DNA from: Variovorax sp. PMC12
Lineage (GTDB): Bacteria; Pseudomonadota; Gammaproteobacteria; Burkholderiales; Burkholderiaceae_C
NCBI RefSeq assembly: GCF_003019815.1
Contig: NZ_CP027773.1
Coordinates: forward strand, 3,731,001 to 3,795,000
Direction of reading: 5' to 3'
Length of the DNA stretch: 64,000 bases
The translations under genes and the position numbers were made by a program. Each line of letters begins with the position of its first letter. Positions within the stretch are counted from its first letter, which is position 1. The notes beneath the pieces were generated by a model, which saw only the letters and a list, made by a program, of their open reading frames with translations, had not been told where the DNA came from and made no database searches. This document shows positions 50,816 through 59,374 of this stretch, piece after piece.

Positions 50816-52183
50816 ATGTCCGCCTCGCCTGCCGAAACCCCCACCCCCCCTTCCCCGCCCTGGCGCGACGCCCTCAAGGTCTACCTGGAGCCCGCCACGC
50901 TGCGCATGCTGGCGCTGGGCTTCTCGGCCGGGCTGCCGCTGCTGCTGGTGCTGGGCACGCTGAGCTTTCGCCTGCGCGAGGCCGGCATCGACCGCACCAC
51001 CATCGGCTACCTGAGCTGGGTCGGGCTGGCCTACGGCTTCAAGTGGGTCTGGGCGCCGCTGGTCGACCGGCTGCCGCTGCCGCCGCTGACCACGCTGCTG
51101 GGGCGCCGGCGCGGCTGGCTGCTGCTGGCGCAGGGGCTGGTCATCACGGGGCTGGTCGGCATGGCAATGAACGACCCGCGCCTGGGCCTCACGCCGCTGA
51201 TCTGGTGCGCGCTGCTGGTGGCCTTCGGCTCGGCCACGCAGGACATCGCGCTCGACGCCTTCCGCATCGAATCGGCCGAGCCGCGCAAGCAGGCCGCGAT
51301 GGCCGCCGCCTACCAGACGGGCTACCGCCTGGCGATGATTTGGGCCGGTGCCGGCGTGCTGTGGGTCGCGGCCTGGGCCGAGGTGGCGCCCGCCGTGGCC
51401 GCCACCGGCGCGGCCGCCTACCAGGACGGCGCCTGGAAGACCGCCTACCTGGTGATGGCGGCTTCGATGGCGATCGGCGTGTTCACGGTGCTGCTGTCGC
51501 CCGAGCCGGTGCCGCGCCTGCTGCCCAAGGCCCGCAACGCGGCCGAGTGGCTGCGCAGCGCGCTGATCGAGCCCTTTGCCGATTTCATCGGCCGCTACAA
51601 ATGGCACGCGGTGCTGATCCTTTCGCTGATCGCCGTCTACCGCATCAGCGACGTGGTGATGGGCATCATGGCCAACCCGTTCTACGTGGACATGGGCTTC
51701 ACCAAGGACGAAGTGGCCACGGTCAGCAAGATCTACGGCGTGGTCATGACGCTGGCGGGCGCCTTCGTGGGCGGCGTGCTGTCGATGCGCCTGGGCGTGA
51801 TGCGGGTGCTGATGATGGGCGCCGTGCTCAGCGCCGCGAGCAACCTGCTCTACGCCTGGCTGGCGACGCGCGGGCACGACACCACGGCGCTGATCGCGGT
51901 GGTGTCGGCCGACAACCTGGCCGGCGGCATCGCATCGGCGGCCTTCATCGCCTATCTGTCGAGTCTCACCAACATCAGCTATTCGGCCACCCAATACGCG
52001 CTGTTCAGCTCTCTCATGCTGCTGCTGCCGAAATTCATCGCCGGCTATTCGGGTGCCTTCGTCGACGCCTACGGCTACAGCAACTTCTTCGTCGCCACAG
52101 CGCTGCTGGGCGTGCCGGTGCTGGTGCTGGTGGCGCTGGCCTCGCGGCTCACGATCATCACGAGCCCCACGGAGCGTCAATAG
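50816..52183 (+). CDS. ampG: AmpG-family muropeptide permease (MFS)
   Basis: A 455-residue MFS protein with about twelve to fourteen helices. AmpG features: YLEPATLRMLALGFSAGLPLLLVLGTLSFRLREAGIDRTTIGYLSWVGLAYGFKWVWAPL near the N-terminus and ATQDIALDAFRIES in the first half. AmpG imports GlcNAc-anhydro-muropeptides for wall recycling. It is divergent from the M48 gene and followed 96 bases later by the ketosynthase cassette. Confidence 0.87.
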   Translation: MSASPAETPTPPSPPWRDALKVYLEPATLRMLALGFSAGLPLLLVLGTLSFRLREAGIDRTTIGYLSWVGLAYGFKWVWAPLVDRLPLPPLTTLLGRRRGWLLLAQGLVITGLVGMAMNDPRLGLTPLIWCALLVAFGSATQDIALDAFRIESAEPRKQAAMAAAYQTGYRLAMIWAGAGVLWVAAWAEVAPAVAATGAAAYQDGAWKTAYLVMAASMAIGVFTVLLSPEPVPRLLPKARNAAEWLRSALIEPFADFIGRYKWHAVLILSLIAVYRISDVVMGIMANPFYVDMGFTKDEVATVSKIYGVVMTLAGAFVGGVLSMRLGVMRVLMMGAVLSAASNLLYAWLATRGHDTTALIAVVSADNLAGGIASAAFIAYLSSLTNISYSATQYALFSSLMLLLPKFIAGYSGAFVDAYGYSNFFVATALLGVPVLVLVALASRLTIITSPTERQ

Positions 52184-52279
52184 GGCCCGGGCCTTATAGG
52201 AATCCGCCGACGCGCCACGGCGCCTGCTACTGTTAGGCTGTTCCACGTTTACATTCGCTTTTTCCTTGGTTGTTTCCAG

Positions 52280-53512
52280 TTGTCAGCAAGCCCGCAAAAG
52301 ATCGTGCCGTCCCGAATCCCCCCTCTTCAAATCAGCGCCTACACGGCGACCTCGGCCGTCGGCGTCGGCAAGGAAGCGCTCGCTGACGCGCTGGCGCAGT
52401 CGCGCAGCGGCCTGCGCGCCAACGATTTCGGCGACGACCCGCTGCCCACGTGGATCGGCCGCGTCGACGGCCTGGAAGAAGTCCGCCTGCCCGAATCGCT
52501 CGCCCACTGGGACTGCCGCAACAACCGGCTCGCCTGGCTGGGCCTGCATGCCGACGGCTTCATCGAGGCGGTGGCGGCTGCGCGCGAAAAGTACGGCGCG
52601 TCGCGCGTCGCGCTGATCCTGGGCACCTCGACCGCGAGCATCGGCGAGACCGAGCTGGCCTACACCCAGCTCGACGCCGAAGGCATGTTCCCGCCCGACC
52701 AGCGCCGCAGCGCGGTGCACACGCCGCATTCGATGGCCCTGTTCGTGCAAGAGGTGCTGGGCATCAGCGGCCCGAGCGAGACCATTTCCACCGCCTGCTC
52801 TTCGAGCGCCAAGGTGTTCGCCTCGGCCGAGCGGATGATCCGCCTGGGCCTGGCCGACGCGGCCGTGGTCGGCGGCGCGGACACGCTGTGCGGCAGCGTG
52901 CTGTTCGGCTTCAATTCGCTCGAACTGGTGTCGAGCGAACCATGCCGGCCCTTCGACGCCGGCCGCAAGGGCATCAGCCTGGGCGAGGCCGCGGGCTTCG
53001 CGCTGGTGGAGCGCGTGCAGGCGGGCGCCGATGCGTCCCCGCTGCACCTGCTGGGCTACGGCGAGGCGAGCGACGCGCACCACATGTCCACCCCCCACCC
53101 CGAGGGCCTGGGCGCCGAGCGCGCGCTCGACGAGGCGCTGGCGCGCGCCGGCCTCGCGCCCGAGGCCATCGACTACATCAACATGCACGGCACCGCGAGC
53201 CAGAAGAACGACGAGGTCGAGGGCGCGCTGGTGGCGCGCCGCTTCCCGGCCGGCACGCACGCCAGCTCGACCAAGGGCTTCATGGGCCACACGCTGGGCG
53301 CGGCGGGCATCGTCGAGGCCGTCATCAGCCTGCTGGCGATCGAGCGCGGCCTGAAGCCGGGCACGGTCAACACGCGCACGCTGGACGAGGGCTTCGGTCC
53401 GCAGATCAAGCTCGAGCCGGCGCACGGCGAGGTGCGCTACGCGCTGTCCAACTCCTTCGGCTTCGGCGGCAACAACTGCTCGCTGGTGTTCGGCAAGGCG
53501 GCGGCAGCATGA
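52280..53512 (+). CDS. Beta-ketoacyl synthase (FabF/aryl polyene-type KS)
   Basis: A 410-residue thiolase-fold condensing enzyme with all three catalytic residues: Cys in TISTACSSSAKVF (about 172), His in INMHGTASQKNDEVE and His in STKGFMGHTLGAAGIVEA. The start is uncertain: TTG 52280 (MSASPQKIVPS) or GTG 52304; neither has a strong ribosome-binding site. Its ATGA-coupled partner is a chain-length-factor-like protein, the KS/CLF arrangement of aryl polyene, resorcinol and related lipid pathways. No acyl carrier protein, acyltransferase or ketoreductase gene is nearby. Confidence 0.83.
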   Translation: MSASPQKIVPSRIPPLQISAYTATSAVGVGKEALADALAQSRSGLRANDFGDDPLPTWIGRVDGLEEVRLPESLAHWDCRNNRLAWLGLHADGFIEAVAAAREKYGASRVALILGTSTASIGETELAYTQLDAEGMFPPDQRRSAVHTPHSMALFVQEVLGISGPSETISTACSSSAKVFASAERMIRLGLADAAVVGGADTLCGSVLFGFNSLELVSSEPCRPFDAGRKGISLGEAAGFALVERVQAGADASPLHLLGYGEASDAHHMSTPHPEGLGAERALDEALARAGLAPEAIDYINMHGTASQKNDEVEGALVARRFPAGTHASSTKGFMGHTLGAAGIVEAVISLLAIERGLKPGTVNTRTLDEGFGPQIKLEPAHGEVRYALSNSFGFGGNNCSLVFGKAAAA

Positions 53513-54351
53513 GCACGAGCACGACCGCCACCATGCCGCCGACCCTGTACATCGAAGGCCCCGCCTTCTGGACCCCCACCCTGCCCGGCTGGGATGCCGC
53601 GCGCGCCGCTTTCCGCGGCGAAGGCGCGCTGGCCGACCCGCCCGCCAAGCGCCCCGCGCCGCAGGTGCTGGCGCCGGCCGAACGGCGCCGCGCGCCCGAC
53701 ACGGTGGCGCTGGCCCTCGAAGTGGCCGCCGCCGCCATGGCCGGCGCGGGCCGAAACGCGGCCGACGTGCCCTGCGTGTTCACCTCGGCGCACGGCGACC
53801 TGTCGATCAACGACTACATGTGCGGCACGCTGGCCTCCGACCCCAAGATGCTGTCGCCCACCAAGTTCCACAACTCGGTGCACAACGCGGCCGTGGGCTA
53901 CTGGACCATCGGCACCGGCTGCATGGCGGCGAGCAACGCGGTGTCGGCCTTCGAACACAGCTTCGCCTCGGGCCTGCTCGAGGCGGCGGTGCAATGCGCG
54001 GCCGACCAGGAGCCGGTGCTGCTGGTGGGCTACGACACACCCACCGTCGGCGCGCTCACCTCGGTGACCGACAGCCGCGGCCTGCTGGCGGTGGCGCTGG
54101 TGCTGGCGCCCGCGCCCAGCGAACGCACGGTGGCGGTGCTGCAGTGGTCGCTGGACGGCAGCGCCACGCAGGCCACACCGCCGCAGTCGGACGCGGCGAA
54201 ATCGCTGGCCGGCATCAACCCGATGGCCGACGCGCTGACCCTCTTCGAATCGCTGGCACGGCTGGACGCGGGCACGCCCGCGCCGGTGGCGCTGCCGTTG
54301 TCCCCCACCCTTTCACTTCGGCTGCAGCTGCAGCCCATCGACCGGAGCTGA
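53509..54351 (+). CDS. Beta-ketoacyl synthase chain-length-factor-like protein (PF13723 type)
   Basis: A 280-residue protein corresponding to an N-terminal half thiolase fold. The SPTKFHNSVHNAAVGYWTIGTGCMAASNAVSAFEH stretch (split around residues 115-148) is typical of the CLF-like family in aryl polyene clusters. It has a cysteine at the equivalent position but lacks the two catalytic histidines, so it should act as partner of the KS rather than alone. Its ATG overlaps the KS stop and its TGA is 2 bases before the flavoprotein start. Confidence 0.8.
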   Translation: MSTSTTATMPPTLYIEGPAFWTPTLPGWDAARAAFRGEGALADPPAKRPAPQVLAPAERRRAPDTVALALEVAAAAMAGAGRNAADVPCVFTSAHGDLSINDYMCGTLASDPKMLSPTKFHNSVHNAAVGYWTIGTGCMAASNAVSAFEHSFASGLLEAAVQCAADQEPVLLVGYDTPTVGALTSVTDSRGLLAVALVLAPAPSERTVAVLQWSLDGSATQATPPQSDAAKSLAGINPMADALTLFESLARLDAGTPAPVALPLSPTLSLRLQLQPIDRS

Positions 54352-54353
54352 CC

Positions 54354-56006
54354 ATGACCGACACTGCGCCCGACACTTTTGACGCAGTGATCATGGGGGG
54401 CGGGCTCGCGGGCCTCACGCTGGCGCTGCAGCTGCGCCAGCGCTTTGCCGACCTGCGCGTGCTGGTGCTGGAGCGCCGCGCGCACCCGGTGCCGCACGCG
54501 GCGCACAAGGTGGGCGAGTCGTCGGTGGAGATCGGCGCGCACTACTTCGACACGGTGCTGGGCCTGAAGGCCCACATGGACGCCGAGCAGCTGCGCAAGT
54601 TCGGCTTTCGCTTCTTCTTCAGCGAGGGCCGCAGCGACATCGACAAGGTGACCGAGATCGGCGCGAGCCGCTACCTGTCGGTGCCCAGCTACCAGATCGA
54701 CCGCGGCATCTTCGAGAACTTCCTGGCCGAGGAGGCCGTGCGGCGCGGGGTGCAATTCGTGGACGGCGCGCTGGTGCGGCGCATCACGCTGGCCGACGAC
54801 CCGGCCACGCCGCACAGCATCGAATGGACCCGCGGCGAGCACACGCACCACGCGCAGGCCCGCTGGGTGATCGACGCCTGCGGGCGCGCCGGCATGCTCA
54901 AGCGCAAGCTGGGCCTGGCCGAGTCGAACGCGCACGACGTCAACGCGGTGTGGTTTCGCATCGGCGAGCGCATCGCCATCGACGAATGGAGCGGCGACGA
55001 AGCCTGGCGCACGCGCTGCGACCCGCAGGCGCGCTGGCTGTCGACCAACCACCTGGTGGGCGCGGGCTACTGGGCCTGGCTGATCCCGCTGGCCTCGGGC
55101 TCGCACTCGGTGGGCATCGTGGCCGACCCGAAGCTGCACCCGCTGGACACCATCGACACCTTCGACAAGGCGATGGCGTGGTTCGCCACCTACCAGCCGC
55201 GGCTGTTCGAGGCGCTGGACGGCAAGCGCCACCTGCTGCAGGACTTCGCCTTCCTCAAGCACTTCTCGCACGGCTGCAAGCAGGTGTTCTCGGGGCGCCA
55301 GCGCTGGGCGATGACCGGCGAGGCGGGGCTGTTCCTCGACCCGTTCTATTCGCCGGGCAGCGACTTCATCGCCATCGGCAACACCTACATCACCGACCTG
55401 ATCGCGCAGGACCGCGCGGGCCGCCCGATCGACAAGCGCGCGCAGCTGTACGACCAGCTCTACCACTCGTTCTACGAAAGCACGCTGGCGCTCTACCAGG
55501 ACCAGTACCCGCTGTTCGGCGACCCCGAAGTGCTGCCGGTGAAGGTGATCTGGGACTACGCCTACTACTGGGGCGTGCTGTCGCAGATCTTCTTCCAGCA
55601 CCGCCTGACCGACCTGCACGCGCTGGGCAGCCTGAAAGCCGAGCTGCAGCATTGCCAGCGGCTGAACCTCGAGGTGCAGGCGCTGATGCGCCGCTGGTCG
55701 GCCAGCAGCCGGCGCGCCAACCCGGCCGTGATGCTCGACCAGGCCGCGATGCCGTGGTTCGCCGAGCTCAACCGCAGCCTGCGCGACACGCTGGACGACG
55801 CGGCCTTCCGCGCGCGCATCCGCGCCTCGACCGCGCAGCTGCGGCAGCTGGCCGGCGAGGTGCTGGCGCGCGCGCGCGCCGCCGACCCCGGCGTGGACGC
55901 CGGCGCCCTGCCCGCGCTGCTGGAGGAGAACCTCGGCCTCCCTCCCGTGAGCGCCGAAGCCGGCGCCATGCTTTTCGAAGCCGATACGGTTGACGCCGCC
56001 GGCTGA
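54354..56006 (+). CDS. Flavin-dependent halogenase-like oxidoreductase
   Basis: A 550-residue FAD protein: FAD motif AVIMGGGLAGLTLALQLRQR (10-29), HKVGESSVEIGAHYF and the halogenase-type WxWxIP motif in GAGYWAWLIPLASGSHSVGI (about 237-256). These features are those of tryptophan-halogenase-like proteins; several members in polyene or pigment clusters act as oxygenases instead. A C-terminal helical extension of about 150 residues (from LYDQLYHSFYESTLALYQDQ) goes beyond the minimal fold. It follows the KS and CLF genes directly, forming a three-gene cassette whose product is unknown. Confidence 0.75.
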   Translation: MTDTAPDTFDAVIMGGGLAGLTLALQLRQRFADLRVLVLERRAHPVPHAAHKVGESSVEIGAHYFDTVLGLKAHMDAEQLRKFGFRFFFSEGRSDIDKVTEIGASRYLSVPSYQIDRGIFENFLAEEAVRRGVQFVDGALVRRITLADDPATPHSIEWTRGEHTHHAQARWVIDACGRAGMLKRKLGLAESNAHDVNAVWFRIGERIAIDEWSGDEAWRTRCDPQARWLSTNHLVGAGYWAWLIPLASGSHSVGIVADPKLHPLDTIDTFDKAMAWFATYQPRLFEALDGKRHLLQDFAFLKHFSHGCKQVFSGRQRWAMTGEAGLFLDPFYSPGSDFIAIGNTYITDLIAQDRAGRPIDKRAQLYDQLYHSFYESTLALYQDQYPLFGDPEVLPVKVIWDYAYYWGVLSQIFFQHRLTDLHALGSLKAELQHCQRLNLEVQALMRRWSASSRRANPAVMLDQAAMPWFAELNRSLRDTLDDAAFRARIRASTAQLRQLAGEVLARARAADPGVDAGALPALLEENLGLPPVSAEAGAMLFEADTVDAAG

Positions 56007-56059
56007 GGTTTACCCAACTTTACGGAGCGTTCAAGCCTGCTTGCCGCCCGTGGACGACC

Positions 56060-56782
56060 ATGAAGCGCATGAGCACCCCCCAACTCCTGATGATCGAAGA
56101 CGACACCCGCCTGGCACACATGGTGGGCGAATACCTGACGCAGTCGGGTTTCGGCTTCAACCACGCAGGCGACGGCGCCACGGGCCTGGAGCAGTTGCAG
56201 CAGCACGCGCCCGACCTCGTGATCCTCGACCTGATGCTGCCCGACACCGACGGCCTGGAGGTCTGCCGCCGCATCCGCGCGCTGCCCGGGCCCATCTCCA
56301 AGGTGTCGGTGCTGATGCTGACGGCCAAGGGCGACCCCATGGACCGCATCATCGGCCTGGAGATCGGCGCCGACGACTACCTGCCCAAGCCCTTCGAGCC
56401 GCGCGAGCTGCTGGCGCGCATCCGCGCGGTGCTGCGCCGGCGCAGCGAGAACGCCACCGAGGCCGAGGTGTCCACCGTGATGCGCTTCGGCACGCTGGAA
56501 ATCGACCGCAACGCGCGCACCGTGTCGGTGGCCGGCGCGCTGGCCGACCTCACCTCGTACCAGTTCGACCTGCTGGTGGCCATGGCCGAGCGCGCGGGCC
56601 GCGTGCTCACGCGCGACCAGATCATGGAAGCCGTGCGCGGCCGCGAGCTGGAAGCCTTCGACCGCTCCATCGACGTGCACATGGGCCGCATCCGCGCGGC
56701 CATCGAGGTCGATGCCAAGAACCCGAAGCGCATCCTCACTGTGCGCGGCGTGGGCTACGTATTCGCCAAGCAGCAAGATTGA
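56060..56782 (+). CDS. OmpR/CpxR-family response regulator
   Basis: A 240-residue regulator: receiver domain with acidic pair in LLMIEDD, phospho-acceptor Asp in LVILDLMLPD (about residue 57), Lys in YLPKPFEPRELLARI; then an OmpR winged-helix domain ending DVHMGRIRAAIE...RILTVRGVGYVFA. Ten bases separate it from the kinase gene. ATG 56060 or 56069 may be the start. It probably responds to envelope stress, as RstA/CpxR proteins do. Confidence 0.92.
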   Translation: MKRMSTPQLLMIEDDTRLAHMVGEYLTQSGFGFNHAGDGATGLEQLQQHAPDLVILDLMLPDTDGLEVCRRIRALPGPISKVSVLMLTAKGDPMDRIIGLEIGADDYLPKPFEPRELLARIRAVLRRRSENATEAEVSTVMRFGTLEIDRNARTVSVAGALADLTSYQFDLLVAMAERAGRVLTRDQIMEAVRGRELEAFDRSIDVHMGRIRAAIEVDAKNPKRILTVRGVGYVFAKQQD

Positions 56783-56792
56783 GCGGCAATAG

Positions 56793-57992
56793 ATGCTGCG
56801 CAGCCTTTATTCCCGCCACCTCTACGTGCGCATATGGCTCGCGGTGGTGGGCGGCGTCGTCATCCTCACGCTGATGGCCAACTGGATCGTGCGCGAAGCG
56901 GCACAGGCCGAGCGCGAACGGCTGGCACCCGTGCCGCGCGAGGTGATCGTGCTCGACGCGCAGGACCGGAAGATCGGCACCGGCACCGCGCTGCGCGTGC
57001 CGGGCCAGGGGCTGGAGTTCGACGTGACGCTCAGCGACGGCAAGGACATCACGCTGCGCGTGGCGCCGCGCGAGCGGCCGACGGGCGCATCCGGCTTCGC
57101 GCCGTGGCGCACGCCGTTCGGGCTGGGCTGGATGATCGCGCTGGTGGGGGTGGCGGTGGCGCTGGGCGTCTACCCGATCGTGCGGCGCATCACGCAGCGG
57201 CTGGAATCGCTGCAGCGCGGCGTGCAGCGGTGGGGCGAGGGCGATCTCTCGGTGCGTGTGACCGAAGAAGGGCAGGACGAAGTGGCTGATCTCTCCAAAC
57301 GATTCAACGCGTCGGCCGAGCGCATCGAACAGCTGGTGCGTTCGCACAAGTCGCTGCTGGCCAACGCCTCGCACGAGCTGCGTTCGCCGCTCACCCGCAT
57401 CCGCATGGGCCTGGAGCTGATGGGCGAGCGCCCGAGCGCCACGGCGCGCGAGGAAATCTCGCGCAACATCGGCGAGCTCGACCAGCTCATCGACGAGATC
57501 CTGCTGGCCAGCCGGCTCGACGCCAGCGAAGCCGACATGGGCACCATCGAGCCGGTGGACCTGACCGGCCTGGCGGCCGAGGAATGCGCGCAGGTGAGTG
57601 CCGAGCTCGACCTGGCCGAAGGCACCGACAACGCGAACCTCACGGTGCCGGGCGTGTCGCGCCTGCTGCGCCGTGCCATCCGCAACCTGCTGGAAAACGC
57701 CCGCCGCTACGGCGCGGGCGAAATCGCGGTGGAACTGGGCAGCGCCGACGGCTTTGCCACGGTGCGCGTCAACGACCGCGGCCCGGGCGTGCCGGCCGCG
57801 CTGCGCGAACGCATCTTCGAGCCCTTCTACCGGCTGCCCGGCGCCAGCGAGCGCAACGGCGGCGTCGGGCTGGGGCTGTCGCTGGTGAAGTCGATTGCCG
57901 AGCGGCACGGCGGCACGGTGCGCTGCGAAGACCGCCCGGGCGGCGGCGCGAGCTTCGTCATCCGCCTGCCCACCACAGCGCGCGGGCACTGA
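56793..57992 (+). CDS. Sensor histidine kinase of the CpxA/RstB type
   Basis: A 399-residue inner-membrane kinase: TM1 about 12-32 (IWLAVVGGVVILTLMANWIV), a short periplasmic sensor of about 75 residues, TM2 about 111-126 (GWMIALVGVAVALGVYP), HAMP (RITQRLESLQRGVQRWGEGDLSVRV), H-box ASHELRSPLTRIRM, N-box LLENARRYG, G1 DRGPGVP and G2 GGVGLGLSL. It is co-transcribed with the response regulator upstream. The signal is unknown. Confidence 0.92.
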   Translation: MLRSLYSRHLYVRIWLAVVGGVVILTLMANWIVREAAQAERERLAPVPREVIVLDAQDRKIGTGTALRVPGQGLEFDVTLSDGKDITLRVAPRERPTGASGFAPWRTPFGLGWMIALVGVAVALGVYPIVRRITQRLESLQRGVQRWGEGDLSVRVTEEGQDEVADLSKRFNASAERIEQLVRSHKSLLANASHELRSPLTRIRMGLELMGERPSATAREEISRNIGELDQLIDEILLASRLDASEADMGTIEPVDLTGLAAEECAQVSAELDLAEGTDNANLTVPGVSRLLRRAIRNLLENARRYGAGEIAVELGSADGFATVRVNDRGPGVPAALRERIFEPFYRLPGASERNGGVGLGLSLVKSIAERHGGTVRCEDRPGGGASFVIRLPTTARGH

Positions 57993-58063
57993 ATCCATTG
58001 AGCCCGGCACGGCCGGGGCGAAGTCAGGCTCGGCTGGCGGGGGCCACCTAAAATCCCGCCCCT

Positions 58064-59311
58064 ATGCAGAGATCGCACATCGTTCGGCCCGCGGCCATGT
58101 TCTGGGGGCTGGTGGTGTTCATGCCGGTCGGCGTCACCTATCTATCGGCCTTGCTGCTGCTCGCCACCATGCTGGTGGCCGGCGGAGGGCGGGAGCGCCT
58201 GGCGCGGCTTCGCGCCAATCCGCTGTGGTGGCCGGTCATGGCCTACCTGGCCTGGATGCTGATCGTGCTGGCCATCAGGCCGCACTACCCTGAAACCCCC
58301 TCCAACCTGTTCCACGGGCTGCGCATCGGCGTGACGATGCTGATGGCCATGGCGCTCACGCGCGAGGAAGCCCTCTGGGCGCTGCGCGGCTTCCTGCTGA
58401 TCGCGGCGCTCAACGTGCTGCTGGTCATCTTCTTCTATGCGGTGGGCGGCTTCCACATCTGGTTGCCGCTGCGCGCGGTGGTCATGGAAGTGGGCAACAA
58501 GTCGATCAGCAACGCGCTGCTGTTCAGCGTGGTGGCCTCCACGGCGGCGGTCTGGGGCATCGCGCAGATCGCGGCGCACCGGCCGCTGCGCGCCATTCCC
58601 GCGTTCGTGCTGGTGCTCGGGCTGGGGCTGGTGGTGGCCTTGCCGCTGACCTCGCGCACCTCGGTGCTCGCGCTGCTGCTGGTGATTCCGGCGGTGTGCG
58701 TCCACCAGTGGCGCAACCACCTGAAGATGCTGGTGGGCGCGCTGGTGCTCGGCACCGTGGTGCTCGGCGCCGGGCTCTACCAGCTGCCGCAGCTGCAGAA
58801 GAAGGTCGAGACCGGCGTGCAGGAACTCGAAGAGGCGCAGGCCGGCGCCGTCTTCAAGGGCAGCTGGGTCATCCGCTACTACATGTACCGCGACACCGGC
58901 CTCATGATCGCCGACCGCCCGCTCGCGGGCTGGGGCATCGGCGGCTGGACCGAGCAGTGGCACAAGCGCGGCCCCGCGCTCTTCGCCGACTCGAACATGC
59001 CGCACAACGACTTCCTCTGGGTGGGCGCGCAAGGCGGCGTGCCCGCGCTGCTGAGCCTGCTGGTCATCATGATGGCGGCCGTGTGGCAGGCGTGGAAACG
59101 GCCGGACATGGCCGGCCGCTACGCGCTGGGCGCCACGCTCATCGCGCTGATCGCGTCGAGCGTCAACTCGGCGCTGCGCGACGCGCAGATCGGCCTGGCG
59201 CTGCTGTGGATCGCGATGGTCTACCTGCGGCTCGCGCAGGAAAGGCAGGACCCGGATCCGTGGCGCGGCCTGTGGCCGCGGCGGCTGCCGAACCCGAGCG
59301 AAACACCGTAA
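58064..59311 (+). CDS. O-antigen ligase/polymerase family membrane protein
   Basis: A 415-residue protein with about ten to twelve hydrophobic helices and a large periplasmic loop around residues 245-310 (DRPLAGWGIGGWTEQWHKRG; NMPHNDFLWVGAQGG). The loop motif with PHNDFL is a hallmark of Wzy_C (O-antigen ligase) proteins, which attach O-antigen or a similar glycan to lipid A-core. No glycosyltransferase genes surround it. TAAAAT at 58049-58054 lies 9 bases before the ATG and could be a -10 box, giving an almost leaderless transcript. Confidence 0.85.
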   Translation: MQRSHIVRPAAMFWGLVVFMPVGVTYLSALLLLATMLVAGGGRERLARLRANPLWWPVMAYLAWMLIVLAIRPHYPETPSNLFHGLRIGVTMLMAMALTREEALWALRGFLLIAALNVLLVIFFYAVGGFHIWLPLRAVVMEVGNKSISNALLFSVVASTAAVWGIAQIAAHRPLRAIPAFVLVLGLGLVVALPLTSRTSVLALLLVIPAVCVHQWRNHLKMLVGALVLGTVVLGAGLYQLPQLQKKVETGVQELEEAQAGAVFKGSWVIRYYMYRDTGLMIADRPLAGWGIGGWTEQWHKRGPALFADSNMPHNDFLWVGAQGGVPALLSLLVIMMAAVWQAWKRPDMAGRYALGATLIALIASSVNSALRDAQIGLALLWIAMVYLRLAQERQDPDPWRGLWPRRLPNPSETP

Positions 59312-59374
59312 CCCATCCGAGTGCTCCCGCCGCCCTCCCGCGGCAAGCACGGGATTCGGCCGGCCGGCAGTTCG

